Assembly (NCBI GenBank): GCA_015680905.1
Contig: CM027377.1
Location: forward strand, 27,490,501-27,554,500
Direction: 5' to 3'
Source: Coptis chinensis
Taxonomy: Eukaryota; Streptophyta; Magnoliopsida; Ranunculales; Ranunculaceae
Length of the DNA: 64,000 bases
The position numbers and the translations under genes are program-made. Shown here in pieces: positions 34,883 through 44,430 of this stretch. Every line of letters begins with the position of its first letter. Within the stretch, counting starts at the first letter, position 1. Below the pieces are notes generated by a model that was not told the DNA's origin, did no database searches, and was given only the letters and a program-made list of their open reading frames with translations.

Positions 34883-35632
34883 TGTTGGGGGTTATACCAA
34901 TACCAATCGATTCCCCACTACACAGATAACTTGTATATGAACTCAATTCAACTCCGGACAAAATCTAAATATCAACTACAACTTATACTAACATGCCCAA
35001 CTCGCTAAACAACTATTAACAACAGATAATAATGTAAAGCAGTAAAAGCAAACCACAACACAAAGATTTACCGTGGTTCGGCCAATGATGCCTACTTCCA
35101 CAAGAGCTAGTCCTTTATAAAGTGGGAAGGAAGATTACAATCTCTCCTTTCAGTCTCTCACCTTACTAGATCACTCTTATCTCTTTACAGGGTTGTATTT
35201 CTGTAAAGGTTATCTCTCAATCTTGATAGCTTTCAAGATTGGGTTTCTCACTCTTTGTTTTTGTCTGGTTCTTAGTCTTAGGTTTTCCAAAACCTTGATT
35301 TTGGTTTTTTATCCAAAAACCAAATTTCATGATTCTTGTAAAATAAGAAGCCCACAAAAATAGACTGGCGCTGGCACGCTTTGAGCTGGTCGGCGCCTAA
35401 GATCTTGGGCGACCACACAATGACGCCGATTGGCAAAGTATAAGTTGACCGTATATGATACTTATATCGGAGCGACGATATGGCGACGCTGCGTTCCCCT
35501 TTGAAGCGGGTCGCGCTCTGAATACTGGAATGATTTCACAGCATGAGCGCCTCCTCTGAGCGCAGGTGCCCTCTGACAAATCCTCGCAGAATCAGCTCCG
35601 TTTCTCTCCTCATGTGAGGGATAACTCCAACA
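34883..35632 (-). repeat. 5' LTR of the Copia element, with a divergent patch
   Basis: Nearly identical to the other LTR for its first 440 bp and last 110 bp. Between about 35330 and 35520 it diverges abruptly and is about 76 bp longer, a segment that includes GACCGTATATGATACTTATA. Confidence 0.92.
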
Positions 35633-35655
35633 CTGACATATCTGTGATTTTTCAG

Positions 35656-35729
35656 ATAATTCAGTGCTTTGCAACTATAGATATATCAAATTTCTATTTT
35701 GACGTTGCAAAAGATCGGCTCTATGTTGG
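35656..35729 (+). pseudogene. Captured internal exon of isoleucyl-tRNA synthetase
   Basis: Between an acceptor (GATTTTTCAG) and a donor (GTTGG then GTAACTGC), a 74-bp exon reads IIQCFATIDISNFYFDVAKD then RLYVG, matching IleRS FxIIQRFAxxDLSNFYFDVAKDRLYVG. In the real protein this lies before the LRTEVNKVLE exon, yet here it lies after it, so the captured exons are out of order. It has no stop or frame break. Confidence 0.88.
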
Positions 35730-36093
35730 GTAACTGCAAAAGACCAGCTGTGTTCAAAACCTTTGAAAACTTATGATTGTTGCCTAATGCCAACATCCTA
35801 GTTCAATCATCTCAATGAACTGGTAATAGGATCTTACAAGTTACAACCTTACCCCAAGGTACTGTTTTTCAATCTTGTAGCAGTTAGCAGTATTGTTTCA
35901 AGGTACTGTTTTTCAATCTTGTAGGTGAGTCCTCTTGTTTGGTTTGTTTGTTTGTTTGATAATTATAGTGTTTTTTAAAATATATTTACAGTGGTGCCTT
36001 ACTTGTAAAGCTACGCTTTTTATCCATTTCGAATATGACTTTCCATTGCTTTGACCCTCTCTAACACTTGTAAGCTGCTACAACTTGTTTCAG
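35730..36093. other. CACTA-A interior, intron-like
   Basis: A small direct duplication (AAGGTACTGTTTTTCAATCT at about 35856 and 35900) is the only structure noticed. Confidence 0.4.
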
Positions 36094-36219
36094 AAGGTAT
36101 TACCAAGAAGGTGTTCTACCCACGAATGAAGGAGCACGCTGAAGCAAGGGAGGCAGGAAAGGACACATCTCTATCTAATAAAAAGCAATGGTGTGGAGCC
36201 CACAGAGACTCCATCTAAT
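36094..36219 (+). pseudogene. Captured last exon of an unidentified host gene
   Basis: After TTGTTTCAG, a 41-codon reading frame starts GITKKVFYPRMKEHAEARE, continues AGKDTSLSNKKQWCGAHRDS and ends at TAA. Its composition is protein-like and the acceptor fits, so it is probably a terminal exon. I do not recognise the family. It sits between the IleRS and Aurora fragments in CACTA-A. Confidence 0.45.
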
Positions 36220-37139
36220 GGTTGTCATTGTCTTTTCTAAGTTGTGACATGGCAGATCCAAGTGTTTGGAGAGTTTGTGTAATTTTGTTAAGTGTAATCA
36301 ATACTATGGGATCTATCCAAAAATCAACTAAAAGTCAACAATTGCAGCTGGACTTATAAATTGTTGGGCTAGCCCATAAACTGTTAGCGCCTCCAATTGA
36401 TTTGGGCTTGTAGATAATGGGTAATTGGGATGGCCTCGCGGCTGTATTTATAAATTGAGTTGTTTTGCTGGTCTTGTGCCGAATATTTTACGCCTAAGAT
36501 ACGTGTATGCCTTGCGACGAAGGCGCGATGAGTTGTCAGGGTAATGTCGCAGGCGTGTCAAGGTCTCGCGGGCCGTAGGCACGGGCATACCCTAGTGTAG
36601 AATAAGAAATACAATCCAATACAGCTTTTTTGTTTGTTGGTGTGCTTGATCAATATGTCACTTTACGTATGCCTTTTCACATTATTACCTTCTTTGTTAG
36701 TTGAAAGTGCGTACAAGGTTAGAATAAAGCAATTACAGACCCATTTTTTTCTCCCTTCACTTTCACGCCAATAGCTTATACAAACTACTTAAGAGAAACC
36801 AAAGTTTACTAATTAACTGTACCATCTATCCACCTTAAAAACTTTTATGACCCATCTCTTGTAAACACTAAAGTTAAGTGTGAAAATTCAAAATATGACC
36901 TAGGTGTGGCTATTGGGTTTTCTTTTATTCTCGCGACAAGGCGAGATTGAGTTCCGTCGATTTCTGTTTAATTAGTTTAGAGGTGAGTCTAGTCTTCTTC
37001 CCAAATACCTAGTTTAAAATCATTTTGCAAGATGGGGTTTTGTTTTATTAGTTTGAACTTGTGTTTTTAGGTACAGTAAATGAACTATTTTTAGTTTGAA
37101 ATGCAAACTGTGAATCTCTTTATTCTTTTGTTGAGTTGG
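36220..37139. other. Unassigned repeat-like DNA in CACTA-A
   Basis: A TATA-like TATTTATAAATT near 36447 precedes an unusually GC-rich patch (about 36500-36600, GGCGCGATGAGTTGTC and GTCTCGCGGGCCGTAGGC), which suggests LTR or other transposon sequence. No TG...CA ends with a target duplication were found. Confidence 0.4.
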
Positions 37140-37316
37140 AGCTTGTGTTCAAACTCGTACTGAACGAGTCGAGTCGAACTTGAATTTGAGCTTGAGCCCT
37201 ATATTAAGCTCGAAGTCAAGTTCGAGTCGAACTTGAGCATGCTCGCTAAATGTGCGAGTCGAGCTTGAGCATGCCAATACTCGACTCGGGTAGCTCGATG
37301 ACCAACCCTAGTTGCC
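37140..37316. repeat. GAGTCGAGCTTGAG-rich repeat
   Basis: GAGTCGAACTTGA, GAGCTTGAGC, CTCGAAGTCAAGTTCGAGTC and similar words recur in both orientations over about 170 bp. This style is common in hAT-related MITE-like repeats of many plants. Ends not resolved. Confidence 0.5.
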
Positions 37317-37557
37317 AATGCGTTATAGGACTTTAGCTTAAAACTTTTGTCTACTTACTGGATTTAATTCAAGTGTATTCTTTGTAGGAGAACTCTTAGA
37401 AGGTTAATTGTAAATAGTTTCACTAGATTAATTTTCATTTCCTACCTCAGTTTATGGTTTAAATACTTTATTAAGTTAGTTTTTTGTCGTCCTATTCATC
37501 CTCTTCTTAATAATATGACTTAGTTACTTTGTTTTCATTTTATGATTGCAAACCCAG

Positions 37558-37879
37558 GTATATTTGATATTTGAATATGCAATGAAAGGCAAACTTTACA
37601 AGGAGCTCTAGAAGTGCAAATTTTTCAGCGAGAAACGTGCTACCACTGAGTTATTGGTTAGGGAATAAGTTGCCCTACTTAGCAGCATGTGTTTTCTTGT
37701 ATATAGATGCAAAACAATTTTATGGAAGCATACCTATTTTTGTTTGCAAATATCTTATACCAATGATTTTTATGTGCGTCAATAGCACATTTCATCACTT
37801 GCACGAACCCTGATATGCTGCCATGGAAAGCATGTCATACACAGATATAAAGCTGGAGAATCTCCTGATTGGTCCACAG
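37558..37879 (+). pseudogene. Captured exons of an Aurora-type protein kinase
   Basis: After an acceptor (AAACCCAG) the sequence reads VYLIFEYAMKGKLYKEL, a stop, then KCKFFSEKRATT. From about 37777 a second exon shows LPWKACHTQ-frame sequence whose neighbouring frame gives YCHGKHVIH and KLENLLIG, ending at a CCACAG/GTGTCT donor. These match Aurora kinase VYLILEYAxxGELYKELQKC, ALIYCHGKHVIHRDIKPENL and LIGAQ, that is, the end of the N-lobe and the catalytic HRD loop. The HRD aspartate region is damaged by a small deletion. Only these two exons are present, on + and in natural order, with a short intron between. Confidence 0.85.
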
Positions 37880-38287
37880 GTGTCTTAACCTCAGATATGT
37901 TGTGTTCAAACTTATTGTTACTTTCAACAGTTGAGAGTGTCGAGTATTAGGTTATTTTTTCATTTGGATTTGGATTAGGCTGATTAAATTTATATGAATT
38001 AGATTGGAAATGTGTTATTTATTTCATTACATTTTACGATTAAGTACAAATATATATTGGTTATCCAAGGGGATTGGAATGTTTCAATGAAATTAGCACT
38101 ATGTATGAGTGGACTTGAAATTTAATGGATCATATTCAGGTATGTAGCTTATTCAGGTGTGTAGTTTATTGCAGATCCCCAATTTTGTGAGTTTTCATAT
38201 ATATTTACATTTCTTTTTTCTTTTTTTAATAAAAAAAATACAATATATACATATCACTGTTTTACCCAAATCGTCATTATTTATGGT
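37880..38287. other. CACTA-A interior, nothing recognised
   Basis: AT-rich sequence between the kinase fragment and the right subterminal repeats. No gene seen. Confidence 0.4.
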
Positions 38288-38658
38288 ACTTTTTATGACC
38301 GTTAAAAAGAATGAATGCATAACAGTTTATTTAAAACTCTCACAAATTATATGATTTGTTGTGACGGTTTTTTAGCAGTTGTTACTATTTTTTTTATGGT
38401 TTTATGACTGTTAAAAAAGATGAATGCATAACCATTTATTTAAAACCGTCACAAATTATATGATTTGTTGTGACGGTTTTTGAGTAGTTGTTACCATTTT
38501 TTATGGTAGAGAAAAGCTAGTCTGGAACAAATATTTGTGACGGTTTTGGGAAAAAAATAAATGACTCTCACTCCGTCACGATTTTGAAAAAAAAAACAGT
38601 GACAAAAGACTTTTTGTGACGGTTTTTAACAGTGATATATAGTTTTTTTCTTATAGTG
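38288..38658 (-). repeat. Right terminal and subterminal repeats of CACTA-A
   Basis: A 109-bp unit is tandemly duplicated (38288-38396 and 38397-38505), each with ACCGTCACAAATTATATG-like and TTGTTGTGACGGTTTTT motifs. Three further GTGACGGTTTT motifs follow, then the terminal TTCTTATAGTG. Same motif family as the left end. Confidence 0.8.
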
Positions 38659-40788
38659 TCTCTTATCAACTGTAACAAACTATTATGGATTCCTCATATA
38701 TGTTGTTGACTTCTATTACTTTGTCTTTAACATGTTGTATCTAAAGAATAAGTTTAGAGAAAACTATATCGTATGAAAATCAAGAAATTGGGCTCTAGAC
38801 ACTTTCTATATTGTTCTTTTTTTTTTGAGAAAAGCCAAAATTTTATTTTGATATTACTCCAAATTTTTGTGACACATCAGACTTTAGTATACTAACGAAA
38901 TCTTATTTCTCTTTTTTACCCCTGTCCTGATAACTGCCAATTTCTTTCGCACACGAAGAAAGAAAACTCTAAACCGTAAGCACGATGCTTTTTTGTCCCT
39001 CCCAAAATGAATTCAAACCAAAATTTCACATTTGGCAGTTTATTTTCCCATTATACTGCTGGAGTTTCAAAGAATTTCATATATATTTTTTATTTCATCG
39101 AATACATGAATTCTTCTTGAGATATCATATACGATCTAATTGCTGTAAAAAAGGAGGTAAATTGTTAGAATTCAATCTACTATTGTTTGATTTTAATGTT
39201 TTCAATTACTATTGTTTACAATTTCTTTTTTTTCTCAGACTTTTTCTTGTTGTTTGTTAATGGACTTTTCGGTGGTTGCGGTGACATTGTATAAGAATGA
39301 AAATTTTTCTATTCGAATTGGGTTGGATTCTAGGATTAGTGAAGTTAAAAGCATTATATGTACGAGATGGCTTGATTTTACTCCAACGACATGTAACTTA
39401 TATGTGTTTTGTGAAGAAAAAAAAAACGTTAATTGACACTGATTCTGATCTGCAATCTCTAGCATGTTTTGTTTATGCTAAAGGATATGGTTTTGTGGAG
39501 TTGTATGTTGGTTTTGTTGAACAACCACTTAGAATGTTGTCTCATGGTAGTGTTAGTAGTAGTGTTACACATATGCGTGATGTGTCTACTCAAATTCAGC
39601 AACCTTCGAAGTCTTCTGTATGGGCAACATTGATAACTGGAGTTGGTCAGAGGTTTCGTGGTGGTTCTGTTGAATTCAAGACTACGTTACTAAAATACTG
39701 TCTTGAAAATGGGTATTCTTATTTTCTGGAGAGTAATGATTCTATGAGAGTTACTGCTGTGTGTACCATGAAGAAGGAAGTGGGATGTCCTTGGAAAGTG
39801 CATGCATATGCAAGGTTCAAAATGCTTCAGTTATTTGAAATTACAGAAATGGTTCCTAACCATACTTGTGGTGCTGGGTTTAAGGATATGCAATGAATCC
39901 CAAGATGACAAGTCAGCTTGTGAAGAGTGTTATTATTGACCAAGTGAGAGACAACCCTTTGTTGAAACCTATAGATATTGTAAAAGAATTCAAACGTGAT
40001 TATAAGTTGAATTTGGGTTACTATTATGCTTACACTGGGAAAGAACTTGCTATGAAGGAGATATATGGTGATGATGCTTTGTCTTATGCACTTTTGAACT
40101 GGTATGAGGATAACTTGACGAGAACCAATCCGGGTACTTATACAGACTTGGAGGTGAACAAAGTGACTCGTAAGTTTGAGAGGATTTTTATTTCATTTGA
40201 GGCGTGCTATAATGGGTTTAATTATTGCCGGCCCATGCTTTGCTTGGATGGTACTTTTTTGAAAGCAAAATACAAAGGGTGTTTGTTATCTGCAACAGCC
40301 AAAAATGCCAATCAAGGTAAGTTTTTCGTACATTTGTGCGATTACCTAGGTTTCATGTTTTTAGAGAAAATGAAACCTAAAATAAATTATAATTTGTATT
40401 TTATTCTATATTCATAGATTTTGATGGATCTTTAGTATAATGTTTTTGTTTTTCAATGAAAATGTTATTCTTCATAGACACTTTTGTTGTATTTGTAGGT
40501 TTATTTCCTGTGGCATTTGCTGTAGTTGTGTCTGAGGATGATGGCAATTGGGCTTGGTTCCTGAAAAATTTGAAGAAAGTTGTTTCGCTCGATAGAAGGC
40601 TTACATTTATTACTGATAGGCATCATGGGCTGGTGACCTATATCCCAATCTTGTTTCCTAATTCCTACCATAGCTTTTGTCTTTGGCATTTAAAGAATAA
40701 TATAAAGACGGCTGTGTCCAGTAAAAGTTCCAAACGTTCTTATGTTCAGAAGTTGCTCTCTGATTGTGCATACGCTGCAACTAACACT

Positions 40789-42220
40789 GAATTTGACGAA
40801 GCTATGGGTGAGCTGAGACTTGTTGGTGGAGATGAAGTCGATAAATTTTTGGAGAGAGTGCCTTATAAGCATTGGGCAAATGTATATTTTCAGGGGAATA
40901 GGTACTCTCTATCCTTTCTAAATGTTTTTATATATATATATAGATGTATATAGATTTGGTGGTATACTGTTTGTTGGTGTAGGCTTGTAATGTACTAGGA
41001 CTTATTCACATATAAGTCCTTACTGAGATTTTTTTTTTTTAAATTCAAAGGGAACTATAGTACAAGCGAAGACCGTATATGATACTTATAATGAATTAAA
41101 AGACCAATGACACAATGACGGACTTTAAACAAGAGCGCATAAATCTGAAAGTAAGAACTACAACTTGATTTGTATGAATTAGTCTGACCTCACATGACAT
41201 GTAATGAAGTCAGAGACCAACTTGGTATGGTTTAAATCGTCCAACCGGTGCCCTCTGATTTTGCTTGCCAACCGCAGCCTTATAACTTCCCATAAGACCG
41301 TAAGTATCATCTTCGATATTCCACCATCTAACCTCATTGGCGATGTGGATCTGCTGAAAGTTGCATATCACCACCTTTGCCGCCGATTCCATTTGGCATT
41401 GGTGTCGGGCCCCATGATCCCATGATAATCAGCAGTTGTCATGCCTACATAACCTCCAACTCCACCATTTAAGTAGCCAGGATGAAATGGAGCATTTACA
41501 TAAGGCACCAAACCTCGCCTAAGATCGACAATCCCAGGGCCATTCCAAGGACTCCTTGGTGCAGCACCGAAACCAACTCCACCATATCCACCCATCCAGC
41601 TCTACTGTTTTTCCCAGCTCTTCTACCAAGAAACAACCATTTAGGTCCCTATTAACTAGATCTTCCAGCCTCTTCTCCTCATGTAATGTTGTGACCTGTG
41701 CAATACCTGTTAGTGTAACAAGTAATGATAAACAGGACTAGAAACACATGTAGTGGTTAGTCTAAGCCTCTAAGGTAATGGTGACAAAAGGACATTTAAC
41801 AGACATTTACAACCAAGATGCCTTACAAGCGTGGGCAAGCGAATCAAATATGTAGCATTTGCAATTAAGACGAGACTAGGGGAAATGAAAGGAAAAAAAA
41901 TACTTGGCAGAAAAATAAAAAAGAAAAACAGAAACACAGTAACCTGTGGTTAACACTGAATTTGACAAAGCTATGGGTGAGCTGAGACTTGTTGGTGGAG
42001 ATAAAGTCGATAAATTTTTGGAGAGAGTGCCTTATAAGCATTGGGCAAATGTATATTTTCAGGGGAATATGTACTCTATCCTTTCTAAATGTTTTTTTTT
42101 AATATATATAGATGTATATAGATTTGGTGGTATAATGTTTGTTGGTGTAGGCTTGTAATGTACTAGTTCTTATTCACATATAAGTCTGACATGGTGTTAG
42201 ACATAGTATCCTTACTGAGA
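40789..42220 (+). repeat. Duplicated transposase segment flanking a foreign insert
   Basis: AACACTGAATTTGAC through ATGGGTGAGCTGAGACTTGT to the post-exon intron sequence occurs at about 40789-41028 and again at 41949-42220, over 90% alike. Copy 1 has lost about 24 bp near its end relative to copy 2. About 0.9 kb of unrelated DNA lies between. Confidence 0.88.
41030..41945 (-). pseudogene. Foreign gene fragment inside the MULE transposase
   Basis: The insert starts with a T-run (41030-41042) and on the minus strand carries a glycine- and proline-rich frame (41595-41368) beginning MGGYGGVGFGAAPRSPWNGP and ending NAKWNRRQRW, reminiscent of the C-terminal tails of plant RNA-binding proteins. Upstream on the minus strand ACAG sites and an AT-rich stretch look like an intron, so it is a genomic rather than processed copy despite the T-run. 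The parent gene is not recognised. Confidence 0.5.
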
Positions 42221-43640
42221 AAACTTGTTAGTTGTACATATGACCTTTTTCATTTAATTTGTTTTTGTTAGCAACTGAAGTTGTTTCGCTTTGTTCCGGT
42301 TATTTTGACTTAGGTTTGGGGAGATGTGTTCAAATATTGCTGAGAGCTTTAATTCTTGGATAGGCAAAGAACGATACATGCCGATCACATCAATGTTGGA
42401 TGCGATTCATGTTAAGATAATGGACATGATGACGAGGCGCCGGGATAAATGTAACAAATGGAAATCATTGATGTGTCTGAAAATGGAGAAAAGGTTGGTC
42501 AAGAGAATTCAACTTGGTCGGACTTGGAAAGTGACAAAGTCAGCTGATGATGTGTTCGAGGTTCACTCTGACAATATCTTTTGCGTTGATTTAAAGCGTT
42601 TCTTCTGCAGTTGCAATGTGTGGACCATTGAATCTTTTCCTTGTGAGCATGCTTTACAATGTATACTCAGTATTGGTGAAGACGTGCACAAGTTCTGTGA
42701 CCCATATCTTGTTGTTAGTGCTTTTCGTGATTCTTACTCACATTCGATTAATCCTGTTCCTGATATTGAGAAACCAAAAGGGAAGCCTGAAGGGTCATTT
42801 ATACTACCACCTGATACTAAACGTACTCCAGGACGCAGGAGGAATAAAAGGAAAGAGAGTATGGGTGCGAGAGAGAGAAAATTGCGTAAGTGTAGTAGGT
42901 GCAATTTGTATGGGTACCATAATCGCGCAACTTGCACTGCGGGCTGCTAAAGACAACCATAGTTTGCTGAAATTTTCATTTCCTTTACTTTTTTTTTTCT
43001 TTTTATATTTCTTTTTAGTATGGATTTGTGTTGTTGAACCAGTGATTCTTATTTATTTATAAATTTCATTTCCTTTTCATATTTTAGACTTTCAGTTTCG
43101 ACGTTGTTTGTTATGTTTTTGATGGGCCTGTGTCATGAACGTGCGTTCTACTAGCTAAACAAAGTAAAACTTGTGACCACTTGTTTGTAAAGATTTGTCT
43201 TATTCCAGTTTGTCCAAACTCCAAAGCATCACGTACTGAGGCATGATTGTGCTAGTCTGCTAGAATTTTCATTAAGCATGCTTCAAAGATGGGAAGAAAA
43301 TTAATAGAAGAAAACCAACTCCATGAAAGATCGCTGCAAGCACTTGATGAGACTGCTATAATTCTACAGAGTCTCAATCTATCTTGTAATTTAAAACAAT
43401 CTTTAATCTTTGAGATGTGATATGTGATATGGCGTGTTGGACCAAACATCTCTGCAGAATTATTCCATGATCCCTTATTCACACTCTCATTGCCTAATTA
43501 ATTTAGGGGCTTAGGGGTTAGGGTTGAGTTTCTAAGGGTTTAGGGGTTAATGCTTAGGGTGTAGGATAATTGTTCAGGGTTATTGTTTACTCTAGGATGT
43601 TGCAGGAACTACATCAAGAATTGTTATCTAACTCTAAAGA

Positions 43641-43910
43641 TCACTTTTTTCCAGCGTGAGTACCCAAATCAGCAACAACTTTGGCTGCTCTAATGAGAGC
43701 ATCGGACACCCAAATAGCTCCTTTAGAAAAGTAGCTACTGCTATAAAATCCAATCGCTGCTTCAGAAGCTATTTTTCCTGTCACAGATACGACATATTTG
43801 CTGGCCTCATAAGCTTTGGCTCCTGCAGTCGCTGAAATTTTGTTGGAGTCATCAAAAGCCTTGGCCTTGGTCAATGCATCTTTGCTAAATACATATCCCT
43901 TGGATACCAT
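43641..43910 (-). pseudogene. Captured C-terminal part of a BPA1-like (RRM) gene, copy 1
   Basis: An open frame of 89 codons reads MVSKGYVFSKDALTKAKAFD, KISATAGAKAYEASKYVVSV, then SSYFSKGAIWVSDALIRAAK and VVADLGTHAGKK. It resembles the C-terminal helical half of plant ACD11-binding partner (BPA1)-like RRM proteins (family: GKDALxKAKAFDExxxxSATAxAK and NSSYFSKGALWVSDALSRAAK). The RRM domain is absent. About 40 residues of the family's middle are missing or diverged. Minus strand, in the MULE. Confidence 0.6.
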
Positions 43911-44102
43911 GGTTTTAACAAGTGTAACATATGTTCAGAGTTTAAAAAAGAGCATCAGCGTCTGCAGAAAAGTTAGTCATTTGGGTTGAGTTTCTAAGGG
44001 TTTAGGGGTTAATGTTTAGGGTGTAGGATAATTGTTCAGGGTTATTGTTTACTGTAGGATGTTGCAGGAACTACATCAAGAATTGTTATCTAACTCTAAA
44101 GA

Positions 44103-44375
44103 TCACTTTTTTCCAGCGTGAGTACCCAAATCAACAGCAACTTTGGCTGCTCTAGTGAGAGCATCGGACACCGAAAGAGCTCCTTTAGAAAAGTAGCTAC
44201 TGTTATAAAATGCAATCGCTGCTTCATAAGCTGTTTTTCCTGTCCACGATATGATGACATATTTGTCGGCCTCATAAGCTTTGGCTCTTGCGATTCTGAA
44301 ATTTTTATAGGAGTCATCAAAAGCCTTGGCCTTGGTCAATGCATCTTTGCTCAATACATATCCCTTGGATACCAT
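44103..44375 (-). pseudogene. Captured C-terminal part of a BPA1-like gene, copy 2
   Basis: Open frame of 90 codons (MVSKGYVLSKDALTKAKAFD, NSSYFSKGALSVSDALTRAA, KVAVDLGTHAGKK). It is closer to the expected family sequence than copy 1 at NSSYFSKGAL and VLSKDAL. Both copies keep an intact frame and stop codon, which may be chance at this length. Confidence 0.6.
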
Positions 44376-44430
44376 GGTTTTAACAAGTGTAACATTGTGT
44401 TCAGAGTTTCAAAAAAAGCTTCAGCGTCTG

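Larger units (their letters stand above)
29986..35632 (-). mobile_element. Ty1/Copia retrotransposon, full length
   Basis: LTRs of 674 and 750 bp flank a 4.2-kb interior, with perfect target duplications CTGAC at 29981-29985 and 35633-35637. Coding is on the minus strand: gag with a CCHC knuckle, protease, integrase, reverse transcriptase, RNase H. A tRNA-Met type primer site and a polypurine tract are present. In the first 340 bp of the LTRs I count two mismatches, so insertion is recent, except for one divergent patch in the right LTR. Lineage may be Tork-like. It looks full length, with several breaks. It lies within the isoleucyl-tRNA synthetase fragment region of CACTA-A. Confidence 0.93.
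13772..38658. mobile_element. CACTA (En/Spm) element A with captured host exons and nested retrotransposons
   Basis: The left end starts CACTAGTAGAAGAAAATG, the right end finishes CTTATAGTG (minus strand CACTATAAGAAAAAAA). The flanking 3-mers are TAT and TCT, one mismatch from a 3-bp duplication. Both subterminal regions carry many TTTGTGACNGTTTT and AAACGGYCACAAA motifs in both orientations, the hallmark of En/Spm ends. Inside, after subtracting the Athila and Copia insertions, about 5 kb remain. These contain fragments of isoleucyl-tRNA synthetase, Aurora kinase and an unidentified exon but no transposase, so it is a non-autonomous, gene-capturing element. Pairing of these two ends is an inference; they could belong to two related elements. 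Confidence 0.6.
39259..42950 (+). pseudogene. MULE (mudrA-type) transposase, degenerate
   Basis: Domains in order: an N-terminal PB1-like start (MDFSVVAVTLYKNENFSIRI), a MuDR DNA-binding zinc region (TTLLKYCLENGYSYFLESND, CPWKVHAYARF, HTCGAGF), the DDE core (MLCLDGTFLKAKYKG, ITDRHHGL, FCLWHLKNNIK, IAESFNSWI), a SWIM zinc finger (CSCNVWTIESFPCEHAL) and a C-terminal knuckle (CSRCNLYGYHNRATC). Introns fit at 40317-40498 and ahead of 42314. Frame changes lie in an A-run near 39420 and at about 39895. A 240-bp part of the catalytic domain is duplicated around a foreign insert (41.03-41.94 kb). It is therefore inactive as it stands, though the core motifs are well kept. Confidence 0.88.
43521..44430. 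repeat. 464-bp tandem duplication
   Basis: GGGTTGAGTTTCTAAGGGTT begins each of two units (43521 and 43985). Each unit has a short run of telomere-like TTTAGGGG / TTAGGG words followed by the BPA1-like gene end on the minus strand. The copies differ by about 5-8%. Confidence 0.88.

Noticed and set aside
36240-36640. Possible second solo LTR (TATA box plus GC-rich leader)
   Set aside because: No matching TG...CA ends with a 5-bp duplication could be found.
43500-43570. Interstitial telomere
   Set aside because: The TTTAGGG-like words are few and degenerate and recur in the 464-bp duplication, so they are part of that unit.
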